This document shows, piece after piece, positions 29,713 through 38,642 of a stretch of DNA of 64,000 nt. The notes below the pieces were generated by a model. That model worked only from the letters and a program-made list of their open reading frames with translations. It did no database searches and was not told where the DNA came from. Both the position numbers and the translations under genes were made by a program. The DNA is from Pseudonocardia sp. T1-2H (lineage in GTDB: Bacteria; Actinomycetota; Actinomycetes; Mycobacteriales; Pseudonocardiaceae), in contig NZ_JBBPCL010000001.1 in assembly GCF_038039215.1 (NCBI RefSeq), forward strand, positions 4,030,001 through 4,094,000, written 5' to 3'. Numbering within the stretch: the stretch's first letter is position 1; each line of letters begins with the position of its first letter.

Positions 29713-31103
29713 CTAGCGGACGGCCGCGCTCCGGCACGCGTCGAGCATCGCGTCGAGCCCGGCGACCTTGACCCGCTCCGCTCCCCCGCGCACCTCGCCG
29801 AGCCGGATCTCCTCCGCGTCGAGATTGAGCCAGTCGTCCCAGGTCACCGGTTCGACGCCGTACTCGGCGAACCGCTCGAAGATCGCGTCCCGGTCCGGGT
29901 ACCGGGTCTCCGGCAGGTCCGCCAGGTCCTCCAGCAGCTTCCCGACGGTCTCGACGGCGTCGTGCTTGTTGGTCCCGATCACCCCGGTCGGCCCGCGCTT
30001 GATCCATCCCGTGACGTAGGACCCCGGCACCGGGACCCCGTCCCGGACGACCCGGCCGCCGTCGTTGGGCACGATCCCGTTCTCGTCGTCGAAGGGCAGG
30101 CCCGGGATGGGCTCGCCGCTGTAGCCGATGGCCCGGACGACCAGCCCGGCGTCGACCGTCTCCTGCTCGCCGGTGCCGAGGACCTTCCCGTCGCGGACCT
30201 CGTTGCGCTCCAGGACGACGTGCTCGACCCGGCCGTCCGCGCCCTCCAGCCGCACGGGCGAGCGCAGGAAGTGCAGGTGGATGCGGCGGCTCGCCGTCCC
30301 GGGCTCGTTCCCGGCCCACGCCGTCAGCATCTCCAGGTTCTGCTTCTGCCGGCGGTCCTCGGGCTCCTCGACCCCGGCCGCGAGAACGCCGTCGTCGTGC
30401 ACCAGGACGTCGACGTCGTCGAGCTCCCCGATCTGCCGGAGCTCGGCCGGGGTGAAGCGCACGTGCTGCGGGCCGCGGCGGACCACGACGTGCACGTCGC
30501 GGACGGCGCTGCGCCGGAGCGTGGCGAGCACGTGCTCGGGGACGTCCGTGGTGGCCATCTCGGCGGGCCCGCGGGCCAGCACGCGCGCGATGTCCAGGGC
30601 GACGTTGCCCGCGCCCACCACGACCACGCCCGGGCTGTCCAGCAGCGGCTCCAGCAGCGTGGCGTCGGGGTGGCCGCAGTACCAGCTGACGAACGCGCCG
30701 GAGCCGTGGCTGCCCGCGAGCTCCTCCCCGGGATGCCGAGGTCCCGGTCCAGCGAGCTCCCCGTGGCGTGGACGACGGCGTGGTAGTGCTCACGCAGGAC
30801 GTCCAGCGGGATGCCGTTCTCACCCACCGCGGCGTTCCCGAGGAACCGGACCCTGGACCCGTCGGCGAAGGGCCGCTGCAGCACCCGGATCACGGACTTC
30901 ATCTTCACGTGGTCGGGCGCGACGCCGTACCGGACCAGGCCGTACGGCGCGGGCAGGCGGTCGAGCACGTCGACGTCGACGGGGCCGACGTCCGAGGCGA
31001 GCAGCGCCGCCGCCGCGTAGAGGCCTGAGGGCCCGGCGCCGATCACCGCCACCCGGGGCCGTTCGGGCGGGGTGTTCGGGGTCGGGGGCGGCGATGACGT
31101 CAA
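29713..31103 (-). CDS. Ferredoxin/adrenodoxin-type NADP+ reductase, FprA-like (apparent frameshift near 30727)
   Basis: An approximately 463-residue flavoprotein moving electrons between NADPH and ferredoxin. The FAD site is VAVIGAGPSGLYAAAALL near the N-terminus, followed by RLPAPYGLVRYGVAPDH, a hallmark of adrenodoxin-reductase-like enzymes. The NADP site is VVVVGAGNVALDIARVLARG. The C-terminal GWIKRGPTGVIGTNKHDA is also conserved. The frame breaks at a C4 run (30726-30729): adding one base restores LGIPGEELAGSHG. The TTG at 31103 is preferred, with AGGAG 5 nt upstream. The partner could be the P450 at 40105, but that is speculation. Confidence 0.88.
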
Positions 31104-31242
31104 TGGTCGCTCCTCACGTCGCGTGACGTGCGCGCCGCGAGGGCCGGCCTCGGGGTGTCGACCTGCGTCGCGGCGGTGGTGGTGGGTGCGCGTCGATCTG
31201 TTCTGCTGTGGTGTCTCCTGTCGGGCGATTATCACCCGCCGA

Positions 31243-32148
31243 TCAGTCGTTCGGGAGTACCACGACCGTTCCGGTGGCCGTGGCGGCGATCTTCCCGTCG
31301 TCGCGGACCAGCTCGGTGCGGACCGTCCGGAAGCGCCGACCGTCCCGGACGACGGTCGAGCGGCAGGTCAGCTCGCCGCTCAGCGGGACCGGGCGCAGGT
31401 AGTCGACGGTGGTCGTCAGCGGACGGCACGGGGCCGGGTGGGCGGCCGCGAGGCGCGCCTGGGCCGCGTGGGCGATCGCCATGACCATGCCGCCGTGGAC
31501 GTCGCCGCGCAGGTTCGCGATCGACGGGCTCAGCGGGAGGCGCAGCTCGGTCGGGTCCGTGCTGGTGGTTGTGCCGTCCAGGCCGGGCGGGAGGGCCGTG
31601 AGATCGAGCTTCGGAACGCCGGTGAAGTCCTTCCAGATCCCGCGGTGCTGCCCGATCGGCAACGGGTCGACGACCATCGTGCCGGCGGCGTGCGCGATGA
31701 GGGTGCCGAGATCGTCCCGGACCGAGACATGGCCGACGCCGCAGGTCCGGTCCTCGTGGACGCCGACGCCCTCGACGAGCAGGCAGCTCGCCCCGGCCGC
31801 GGGCCGCGCGTGGTGGTCGACGCGCAGTTCCACGGTGGGCCCGCCGGACCGCGTCGAGGTGAACGTGTGCACGGCGATGCCGAGCGCGGTGTCGACGGCG
31901 ACCGAGGTCACCAGGGTGCTGACGCGGCCGGTCGAGTCGAGCGTGCCGGGGCCGAGCGGGACCCGGAGCAGCACCCGGCCGCGGTCGATCTCGACCACGG
32001 ACAGTCCCGTGCCGCCCTCGACGGGCGAGCGGGCGAACCGCGACGAGAGCAGCGGGACGTCGTCGAAGCCGTCGCGCGCAGAGGCGGCCGGCTCGTCGAG
32101 CGCGGCGTGAGGGGCCGGCGGCAGTGCCGTCCCGACGTCGTGTTCCAT
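31243..32148 (-). CDS. Tandem hotdog-fold thioesterase (PaaI-like)
   Basis: A 301-residue protein with two hotdog domains. The C-terminal one has the PaaI-like signature LRGDVHGGMVMAIAHAAQARLA, TTTVDYLRPVPLSGELTCRSTVVRDGRRFRTVRTELVRDDGKI and a final strand ATATGTVVVLP. The N-terminal half (LLRVPLGPGTLDSTGRVSTLVTSVAVDTALG) is a divergent copy. Such enzymes hydrolyse acyl-CoA thioesters. The start is ATG 32148. It lies downstream of the AraC-type regulator on the same strand (52 bp), so it may be its target. Confidence 0.75.
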   Translation of the reverse strand: MEHDVGTALPPAPHAALDEPAASARDGFDDVPLLSSRFARSPVEGGTGLSVVEIDRGRVLLRVPLGPGTLDSTGRVSTLVTSVAVDTALGIAVHTFTSTRSGGPTVELRVDHHARPAAGASCLLVEGVGVHEDRTCGVGHVSVRDDLGTLIAHAAGTMVVDPLPIGQHRGIWKDFTGVPKLDLTALPPGLDGTTTSTDPTELRLPLSPSIANLRGDVHGGMVMAIAHAAQARLAAAHPAPCRPLTTTVDYLRPVPLSGELTCRSTVVRDGRRFRTVRTELVRDDGKIAATATGTVVVLPND

Positions 32149-32200
32149 CCGGCCATCCTGCGACACCGCGCCCCACGAGCCGGGCACGACATGCCGCGCG

Positions 32201-33181
32201 TCACGCCGGGAGCGCGTCCCGTTCGCTGCTGCGGAAGGTGCGCCGGTAGTCCGCCGGCGCGACGCCGACGACCTTGCGGAAGTGGTGGCGCAGCAAGGTC
32301 GCCGAGCCGAACCCGCAGCGTGCGGCGACGGCGTCGACCCCGAGATCGGTGTCCTCCAGCAGCCGACGGGCATGCAGGACGCGCTGGCGGGTGAGCCAGC
32401 GGTGCGGCGTCGTGCCGGTCTCGGTGGTGAAGCGACGGGCGAAGGTCCGCTCGGACATCGCGGCGCGGCGGGCGAGGTCCGCGACGGAGTGCTCGACGTC
32501 GAGGTGGGTGAGCATCCAGTCGAGGACCGGGCCGAGGGAGTCCGCCGAGCACTTCGGGATCGGGCGCTCGATGAACTGCCGCTGCCCGCCCTCGCGCTGC
32601 GGTGGGACCACCATCCTGCGGGCGATCCCGTTCACCACGGCGCTGCCGAGCTCCCGGCGGACGAGGTGCAGGCACGCGTCGATGCCCGCGGCGGTACCGG
32701 CGCTGGTGATCAGGTTCCCGTCGTCCACGTAGAGGACGTCCGGGTCGACGGTGATCTGCGGATAGCGGGCGCGCAACTCGTCGACGCTGTACCAGTGCGC
32801 GGTGCACTTGCGGCCGTCGAGGATGCCCGCCGCGGCCAGCACGAAGACGCCGGAGCAGACCGTGAGCAGCGTCGCGCCGTCCGCCTCGGCCTGCCGCACC
32901 GCGTTGAGGACCTCCTCGGGGAACTCCCGCATCCGGGTGGCAGGGATGGCGACGAGATCAGCCCCGCGCAGCCCGTCGAGCCCGTACTTCGGCGTGACGT
33001 CGACACCGGCCGTGGTGCTGATCGGCTCGCCGGCGACCTGCCCGCACACCCGGAAGTCCAGGACCGGGAGGCCGTCGTCCGAGCGGTCCAGGCCGAAGAC
33101 CTCGCACAGCACGCCGAACTCGAACACGGCGAGGTCGGGCAGGATGAGCACGGCGACGCTTCGCAACATGGGCGTCAGCAT
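32201..33181 (-). CDS. GlxA-type AraC regulator (DJ-1/PfpI-like sensor domain plus HTH)
   Basis: A 326-residue regulator. The N-terminal DJ-1/PfpI-like domain (residues 5-190) starts RSVAVLILPDLAVFEFGVLCEVFGLDR and has the Cys-elbow TVCSGVFVLAAAGILDGRKCTAHW. The C-terminal part has two AraC helix-turn-helix motifs, VADLARRAAMSERTFARRF and VDAVAARCGFGSATLLRHHF, ending VVGVAPADYRRTFR. Ligand unknown. Start: ATG at 33181, or the internal ATG at 33169. An array of four CTGGCAG/CTGCCA half-sites lies immediately upstream, a candidate self-regulatory operator shared with the divergent small membrane protein. Confidence 0.9.
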   Translation of the reverse strand: MLTPMLRSVAVLILPDLAVFEFGVLCEVFGLDRSDDGLPVLDFRVCGQVAGEPISTTAGVDVTPKYGLDGLRGADLVAIPATRMREFPEEVLNAVRQAEADGATLLTVCSGVFVLAAAGILDGRKCTAHWYSVDELRARYPQITVDPDVLYVDDGNLITSAGTAAGIDACLHLVRRELGSAVVNGIARRMVVPPQREGGQRQFIERPIPKCSADSLGPVLDWMLTHLDVEHSVADLARRAAMSERTFARRFTTETGTTPHRWLTRQRVLHARRLLEDTDLGVDAVAARCGFGSATLLRHHFRKVVGVAPADYRRTFRSSERDALPA

Positions 33182-33182
33182 A

Positions 33183-33256
33183 CTGGCAGAATCTTTTCGC
33201 AGGGCGACTTCTCTGCCACTGCTGGCAGGAAGTGGATGAGCGGAAACTTACTGCCA
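33183..33256. promoter_or_regulatory. Operator-like array of four CTGGCAG/CTGCCA half-sites
   Basis: CTGGCAG occurs at 33183-33189 and 33222-33228, and its inverse CTGCCA at 33213-33218 and 33251-33256. This gives two units of the same layout, CTGGCAG-N23-CTGCCA and CTGGCAG-N22-CTGCCA, 38-39 bp apart. The array spans the gap between the divergent AraC-type regulator and the small membrane protein and touches both start codons. Confidence 0.6.
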
Positions 33257-33489
33257 TGACCACAACGGTTCTCGCCCTCGCCGCCGTCGCCCTCCTCGTC
33301 TTCCTCGCCATCAGGGGCCACCGCACCGGTCGCCGCCCCTTCCGCCTCGACCAGTTCCGTCCGGCGGCGTCCCTCGGAGGCGTGTTCGCCGGACCGGCTC
33401 CCGTCGACATGGACCGGGAACGCCTGGTCGCGGACCTGCGGGCGCTGCCCGACTCGCCGGCCGACGTCGAGTACCGGCTGCGCGTGTAG
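33256..33489 (+). CDS. Small single-helix membrane protein
   Basis: A 77-residue protein: MTTTVLALAAVALLVFLAIRG is an N-terminal membrane helix, then a basic stretch (HRTGRRPFRLDQFRP) and a polar C-terminus with VDMDRERLVADLRALPDSPADVEYRL. No known family comes to mind. The ATG at 33256 overlaps the last half-site of the operator array, so a bound regulator would block translation start or a leaderless promoter. Divergent placement suggests joint control with the AraC-type gene. Confidence 0.6.
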   Translation: MTTTVLALAAVALLVFLAIRGHRTGRRPFRLDQFRPAASLGGVFAGPAPVDMDRERLVADLRALPDSPADVEYRLRV

Positions 33490-33493
33490 CCCT

Positions 33494-33533
33494 GTGCGCG
33501 TGGAACCTCGCTAGAACGAGGTTCCACGCGCAC
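33494..33533. repeat. CTAGAA-loop hairpin, copy 1 (17-6-17)
   Basis: The arms 33494-33510 (GTGCGCGTGGAACCTCG) and 33517-33533 are perfect 17-bp reverse complements around the 6-nt loop CTAGAA. It begins four bases after the stop of the small membrane protein. Copies with the same geometry and loop but different stems are at 52827-52866 and 54828-54867. Confidence 0.85.
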
Positions 33534-33675
33534 GACCCGCGGTGACCTGTGGAGACGCAACCAGGCCTGCACGCCCGCCTGCCCGCCCGCGCGGGAGCAG
33601 CGCACGGGCTCGGGCCGGCGCCGGCCGAGGCTGACCCGGATCGAACGGGGGCACGGGGGCGTGGCCCCTCCGCGC

Positions 33676-33744
33676 GCCATGATCGCCCCGCCGGACGAAT
33701 TCGGTCGTGTCCGGCTGGAACCGGCCCGCCGTGGTGATCATGGC
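33676..33744. repeat. Dispersed CATGATC...GATCATG intergenic repeat, copy 1
   Basis: Ends GCCATGATC (33676-33684) and GATCATGGC (33736-33744) are inverted. Inside are GCCGGAC, TTC and GGCTGGAACCGGCCC. A second copy with the same order of blocks lies at 52407-52472. The 281-bp stretch from 33534 to 33814 holds no gene; it also has a GACTCGCGGGG motif at about 33808, like the unit of the array at 5337. Confidence 0.55.
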
Positions 33745-33814
33745 GAGGCGATCCGACGCGGACGTCGCGCTCCACTCCGCGACTCGGTGAACCAGGAACG
33801 CCGACTCGCGGGGA

Positions 33815-35114
33815 TCAGGTGGGATACGGGAGGGCGAGGTGGTCCCGCAGGGTGGGGCCCGAGTACTCGGTGCGATAGCTGCCCCGGTCCTGGAGCTCCG
33901 GGATCACGGTGTCCACGAACACGTCCAGGCCCGTCGGGACGAGGTGCGGGATCAGGATGAAGCCGTCGCTCGCGTCCGCCTGGACCGCCTCGTCGATCTG
34001 CTCCGCGACCTGCTTCGGCGTCCCGACGAACGAGTGCCGCGCCGTCGTCTCGACGATGAGCTTCTCGGATCGAGAGGTTCTTGGACTCGGCAAGCCCCCG
34101 CCACTCCCGCGCGAGCTTCGCCGTGTCCCGCTCGTGCCGCACCCGGCCGCGGGTGATGTTCACGTTCTCCGGGTCCGGGTCGACGTCCGGGAGCGGGCCG
34201 TCCGGGTCGTAGGCCGAGAGGTCCCGGCCCCAGACCTGCTCGAGAAACGCGATCGCCGTCTGTGGGGAGACCTGCTCGTGCCGGATCCGCTCGGCGTTCT
34301 CCGCCGCGTCCGCCGGGGTGTCCCCCAGGACGAACGTCGCGGCGGGCAGGATCGTCAGGTCCGTGTCGACGCGGCCGTACCGCGGCAGCCGGTCCTTCAT
34401 GTTCCGGTAGAACTCCCGGCCGGCCTCGATCGTGCTGTGCCGGGAGAAGATCGCGTCCGCGGTGGCGGCGCCGAACTCGCGGCCCTGCTCCGAGTCCCCG
34501 GACTGGATCAGCACCGGATGCCCCTGCGGGCTGCGCGGCACGGAGAACCGGCCGCGGAAGGAGAACTGGCTGCTCGCGTACTCGACGACCGGCGCCTCGC
34601 TCCCGACCTCCGCGCCACGGCTGAGCCACAACGCCTTCGCGGCCTCGAGCATCTCCCCCGCCCGCTCGTAGCGCTGCTCCGGCTTCAGGAACCCGCCGCG
34701 CCGGAAGTTCTCCCCGGTGAACGCGTCCGAGCTGGTCACGAGGTTCCACGCCGAGCGGCCGCCGGAGAGGTGGTCCAGCGAGGCGAACTGGCGGGCGAGC
34801 TCGTAGGGCTCGTTGAACGTCGTGTTGATCGTCCCGGCGAGCCCGACCCGCTCGGTGACGGCGGCGAGCGCGTTGAGCACGGTGAGCGTGTCCGGCCGCC
34901 CGACGACGTCGAGGTCGTGGATCCTCCCGCGGTGCTCACGGAGCCGGAGGCCCTCGGCGAGGAAGACGAAGTCGAACAGGCCGCGTTCGGCGGCCTGCGC
35001 GAAGTGCACGAACGAGGCGAAGTCCGTCTGGCTGCCGGACTCCGGGTCGCTCCAGACGGTGGTGTTGTTGACGCCCGGGAAGTGGGCGGCGAGATGGACC
35101 TGCTTGCGGCTCAT
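33815..35114 (-). CDS. FMN-dependent NtaA/SnaA/DszA-type monooxygenase (apparent frameshift near 34070)
   Basis: A bacterial luciferase-like flavin monooxygenase of about 433 residues. It starts KQVHLAAHFPGVNNTTVWSDPESGSQTDFASFVHFAQAAERGLFDFVFLAEG and contains SGGRSAWNLVTSSDAFTGENFRRGG and SPQGHPVLIQSGDSEQGREFGA, typical of the NtaA/SnaA/DszA/SoxA group, which oxidises chelators, sulfones or polyketides with FMNH2 supplied by a partner reductase. A one-base slip near 34065-34080 separates the last about 85 residues (HSFVGTPKQVAEQIDEAV). Substrate unknown. ATG 35114 overlaps the stop of the upstream monooxygenase (ATGA). Confidence 0.85.
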
Positions 35115-36262
35115 GCCCGCACCTCCGGGGCGTGGCGGTTGGCGGGCCGGCGCAGCCCGAACCGTTCCCGCAGTGTGCCGGAGCTCGGCGTCCCGGGCCG
35201 CGCGCCCGCCCCGACCAGCAGCGGGACCACCCCGTCGACGATCGCGTCCAGGCCGCTCGGCAGGGCCAGCGGCACGAAGGTCACGCCGTCCGCGGCGTGC
35301 GCCCGCACGACCTCCCCGACCAGCGCGGCCAGCCCCTCGGGGGTCCCGACGTGCCGGATCCCCTCCGGACCGGGACCCGGCGTGAGCGCCTCCAGCCGGG
35401 CGAGCTCGTCCCGGGCTCCGGCGTCCGTCTCCCCGAGCAGGACCTCGACGTCCAGCAACACGCTGATCCCCGACGGGTCCCGGCCCGCCTCGGCGGCCGC
35501 GGCCTGGACGTCGAGCCGGGCGGTGGCGGCCTGCGCGATGCCCGGCGCCGAGATCCGCACGACGTCCGCGTGCCGCGCCGCGACGACCAGGGCCTCCGGA
35601 TCGTCCGCCCGCACGACGACCAGCGGCTGGCCCTGCGGCGAGCGCGGGGTGATCGACGGGCCCTTCACCGAGAAGAACTCGCCCTCGAAATCCACGTAGT
35701 GCAGCTTGTCCCGGTCCACGTACCGGCCGGTGACCGCGTCACGGATCACCGCGTCGTCCTCCCACGAGTCCCACAGCAGCCGGACGGCCTCGATCACCTC
35801 GGCCGCCTCGAGCCACAGCTCGGACACGGGCGCGGCGCTCCGGCGGCCGAACAGATCGGCCTCCTCGGGTGTCCGGGAGACGGCGACCTCCCAGCCTGCG
35901 CGACCGGACGACACGAGGTCCAGCGTCGCGATCGCCTTCTGCACGTGGAAGGGCTCGGTGTGGGTGACCGTGACGGCCGGGACCAGCCCGATCCCCGGGA
36001 CGACCGGGGCGACCCGCGCGGCGATCGCCACCGCGTCGAGGGAGTCCCCCAGCTCGTCCGGATCTCCCGAGGGCGGGACGAACGAGTCCCTGAACGCGAC
36101 CAGGTCCAGCCCACCCCGGGCCGCCGTCTCGACGAGCCGGACGTGGTGCTCTGCGTCGACCAACCCCGGCACGTCCGCGTCGGGCAGCCGCCACGCCCCG
36201 GGATGACGGCCCGCACCGCCGATCTCCACCGCGAGGTGCAGGGGTGTCCCGGGGCTGCTCAT
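35111..36262 (-). CDS. LLM-class FMN-dependent monooxygenase, second paralogue
   Basis: A 383-residue member of the same superfamily, more divergent than the first. Recognisable blocks are LVETAARGGLDLVAFRDSFVPP, VTHTEPFHVQKAIATLDLVSSGRAGWEVAVSRTPEEADLFGRR, FSVKGPSITPRSPQGQPLVVVRADDPEAL, and IRHVGTPEGLAALVGEVVRAHAADGVTFVPLALPSGLDAIVDGVVPLL. Start ATG 36262 overlaps the stop of the NTF2-like gene by 4 nt. Two such enzymes side by side suggest sequential oxidations or a heterodimer; which one is unknown. Confidence 0.83.
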   Translation of the reverse strand: MSSPGTPLHLAVEIGGAGRHPGAWRLPDADVPGLVDAEHHVRLVETAARGGLDLVAFRDSFVPPSGDPDELGDSLDAVAIAARVAPVVPGIGLVPAVTVTHTEPFHVQKAIATLDLVSSGRAGWEVAVSRTPEEADLFGRRSAAPVSELWLEAAEVIEAVRLLWDSWEDDAVIRDAVTGRYVDRDKLHYVDFEGEFFSVKGPSITPRSPQGQPLVVVRADDPEALVVAARHADVVRISAPGIAQAATARLDVQAAAAEAGRDPSGISVLLDVEVLLGETDAGARDELARLEALTPGPGPEGIRHVGTPEGLAALVGEVVRAHAADGVTFVPLALPSGLDAIVDGVVPLLVGAGARPGTPSSGTLRERFGLRRPANRHAPEVRA

Positions 36263-36717
36263 AGGTGTCCGTTCGTGGGATGCAGGGCGCTCCGTTCGGA
36301 TCCGGGGACCGAGTACCCCCGGTCGGCGTAGGGGAAGCCGTCGAGCTCGGTCGTCCCCGGACGTTGCTGATAGTAGGAGCGGATCTCGTGGATCAGCCCG
36401 TCGGCGACGGTGAACCACTCGGCGCCGCGGGTCGCGACCCGCTCCGTGGATCCTTCCGGACGCCAGAACATCGTCCACTCGATCACGGCCTCGGCCGGGC
36501 CGGTGAGCGCGTGGTCGACCACCCAGCGGGCGTCGATCATGGATTGGACCTTCCGCCAGTACCGGGCCAGGTGCTCGCCCCCGCGGACCGGCGCCGAGCC
36601 GACGTTCGGTGCCAGGAACCAGTGCACGACCTCCGGATGCAACGTGGAGACCATCAGCTCGACGTCCCCGGTGCTGCAGCCGTCGTAGTACCGGGTGATC
36701 AGGTCCAGCTCGTTCAC
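36259..36717 (-). CDS. SnoaL/NTF2-like protein
   Basis: A 152-residue cone-shaped alpha-beta-barrel protein: ITRYYDGCSTGDVELMVSTLHPEVVHWF, GGEHLARYWRKVQSMIDARWVVDHAL, EAVIEWTMFWRPEGSTERVATRGAEWFTVADGLIHEIRSYY. The family includes ketosteroid isomerase-like, cyclase and ligand-binding members. GTG 36717 overlaps the PcaB-like stop, and its own stop overlaps the next ATG, so it is embedded in a strictly coupled operon. An isomerase or hydratase step between the lyase and the monooxygenases is possible. Confidence 0.8.
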   Translation of the reverse strand: MNELDLITRYYDGCSTGDVELMVSTLHPEVVHWFLAPNVGSAPVRGGEHLARYWRKVQSMIDARWVVDHALTGPAEAVIEWTMFWRPEGSTERVATRGAEWFTVADGLIHEIRSYYQQRPGTTELDGFPYADRGYSVPGSERSALHPTNGHL

Positions 36718-37844
36718 CGCGCCCCCAGGACCCGGTCCACCAGCTCGCCCGCGTGGTGCGGGGCCTCCGCCGGCGAGGTCAGCGCCAGGTTCCGCGCCAT
36801 CGCGTCGGGGTGGACGGCCAGTCCCTCCAAGCAGACCCGCAGGCGCGAGGCCGCGCCACCGGTGGCGCGCAGCAGGTCCGTGAGCGTCTGCCACTCCGCG
36901 TGCCACGGCCCGGCGGCCCGCTGGTGCTCGTGGTCCATCGCGGCCAGCAGCGTCGCCACCAGCCCCGGCGCCCGCCGCGCGGACGCCCGTGCCGTCACCG
37001 CCGCGATCGGGTTCCGCTTGTGCGGCATGGACGACGAGTCCCCCGGCGCCGCCTCGGAGACCTCCCCCAGCTCGGTTCCGGCCAGCAGTACGACGTCCGT
37101 CGCGGGCTTGGCGCACGCCCCCGCCGCGACGCCGAGCGCCCCGGCCAGCTCCCCGACCCGGGTGCGTTCGGTGTGCCACGGGACGCCCTGCCGGGCCAGG
37201 CCGAGCGCGTCCGCCAGGGAGTCCGCGACGGCCGGTCCGTGGGGGTGCAGCGCCGCGAGCGTGCCGGCGGCCCCGCCGAACTGCACCGGCAGCCCCTCGA
37301 CGACCGCGCGCAGCCGCGCCCGGGCCCGGTCCAGCCCGGCGCACCACCCGGCCGCGACCAGGCCGAACGTGCTCGGCAACGCCTGCTGGCCCAGCGTGCG
37401 CGCGATCATCGGGGTGTCCCGGTGCGCGGCGGCGAGCCGGGCGGCGGCGTCCGCGGCGGCCCGGAGGTCCTCCAGCACGACCTCCGACGCCCGGCGGACG
37501 AGCAGCACCAGCGCGCTGTCCATGACGTCCTGGCTGGTGGCGCCCGGGTGCACGGCCTTCGCCACGTCCCCTCCGGCGGCGGACCGCAGGAGCCGGGCCA
37601 GCGGGATCACCGGGTTCCCGCCCTCGACCGCGGCCGCGCCCAGCTCGTCGACGTCGATCTTCAGGTCCCCGGCCGCCGCGGCGATCACCTCGGCGTGCGC
37701 GAGCGGGACCGCTCCGTGCTCTGCGGCGGCGCGGGACAGCGCGATCTCGACGTCGAGCAGCGCCCGGACCCAGGCCGCGTCGTCGAGGGTCCGGTCGACC
37801 CGGTCCGCACCGAAGAGCGGCCCGAAGAGGGTGGTGCTGGTCAT
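36714..37844 (-). CDS. PcaB-like lyase (fumarase/adenylosuccinate lyase superfamily)
   Basis: A 376-residue member of the aspartase/fumarase superfamily, closest in feel to 3-carboxy-cis,cis-muconate cycloisomerase: NPVIPLARLLR, AVHPGATSQDVMDSALVLLVRR, the superfamily signature loop PGDSSSMPHKRNP and MDHEHQRAAGPWHAEW. Length is shorter than usual PcaB (about 450). TACGGT lies six bases before the ATG, again leaderless. It heads the four-gene operon. No protocatechuate dioxygenase or decarboxylase is present, so the true substrate may be another dicarboxylate or amide. Confidence 0.8.
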   Translation of the reverse strand: MTSTTLFGPLFGADRVDRTLDDAAWVRALLDVEIALSRAAAEHGAVPLAHAEVIAAAAGDLKIDVDELGAAAVEGGNPVIPLARLLRSAAGGDVAKAVHPGATSQDVMDSALVLLVRRASEVVLEDLRAAADAAARLAAAHRDTPMIARTLGQQALPSTFGLVAAGWCAGLDRARARLRAVVEGLPVQFGGAAGTLAALHPHGPAVADSLADALGLARQGVPWHTERTRVGELAGALGVAAGACAKPATDVVLLAGTELGEVSEAAPGDSSSMPHKRNPIAAVTARASARRAPGLVATLLAAMDHEHQRAAGPWHAEWQTLTDLLRATGGAASRLRVCLEGLAVHPDAMARNLALTSPAEAPHHAGELVDRVLGAR

Positions 37845-37896
37845 GGAAGGACCGTACGACACCGGTCCGACAGTCCGGTTCGGGGAGAATGCGCCC

Positions 37897-38535
37897 GTGA
37901 CAAGAACTGTGTTCCTCGACCTCGACGGCACCCTCGTCGACTCCGCCCCCGGCATCCTCGGCACCCTCGAGGAGTCCTTCGACGAGCTCGGCCTCACCTG
38001 GCCCGGCGACGCGATCGGCACGAAGCTCCTGGGCCCGCCCCTCTACGAGTCCCTCCCGCCGATCGTCGGCGAGGAGGCGGCCGCGCGGGTCCTGTCCGTC
38101 TACCGGCAGCGCTACCGCGAGCACGGCCTCCTGAAGTCCACGCCCTACCCCGGCATCGAGGAACTGCTCCGCGCGCTGGTCGCCGCGGGGACGCGCCTGG
38201 CGCTGGCCACCAGCAAGGCCGAGCCGTCCGCCCGCGCCATCCTCGAGAACCAGGGCTGGACCGAGCTCTTCGAGACGATCACCGGGGACACGGTCGACGC
38301 GCAGCGCCCCTCCAAGGCCGCGGTGGTCGGCGAGGCCGTGCGCCGGCTCGGCGGGGCGTCGCCGGACGCGGTGATGGTGGGCGACCGGCTGCACGACGTC
38401 GTCGGATCCCGCGCGCACGGGCTCCCCTGCCTCGGCGCGGGCTGGGGTTACGGCGAGCCGGGTGAGCTGATCGGCGCAGGCGCGGCGGCGGTTTGCGACA
38501 CTCCGGGAGACCTGCGGGCCGCCCTGCTCGGGTGA
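37897..38535 (+). CDS. HAD-superfamily phosphatase (Gph/PpaX-like)
   Basis: A 212-residue HAD hydrolase: motif I VFLDLDGTLVDS, motif II RLALATSKAE, motif III lysine in RPSKAAVV, motif IV VMVGDRLHDVVGSRAHG. The cap-insertion pattern is that of phosphoglycolate phosphatase-like enzymes, but substrate cannot be assigned. The GTG at 37897 shares a 52-bp divergent gap with the PcaB-like gene. That gap holds an ACCGG-N9-CCGGT inverted repeat (about 37861-37880), a possible shared control site. Confidence 0.85.
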   Translation: MTRTVFLDLDGTLVDSAPGILGTLEESFDELGLTWPGDAIGTKLLGPPLYESLPPIVGEEAAARVLSVYRQRYREHGLLKSTPYPGIEELLRALVAAGTRLALATSKAEPSARAILENQGWTELFETITGDTVDAQRPSKAAVVGEAVRRLGGASPDAVMVGDRLHDVVGSRAHGLPCLGAGWGYGEPGELIGAGAAAVCDTPGDLRAALLG

Positions 38536-38642
38536 CGGGGGACGTCGCTCACACGGCGTCCGGTCTGGCTCACGATTCGTTGTCCCTGGCTGACCGCCCC
38601 CGTAGCCTCTGTTCGAATTCAGCCCCGGAGTGTGGAGCGGCG

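Noticed and set aside
33815..36262. Desulfurisation (DszA/DszC) pair
   Set aside because: Family membership is too broad, no DszB-like or DszD-like gene is adjacent, and substrate residues cannot be judged.
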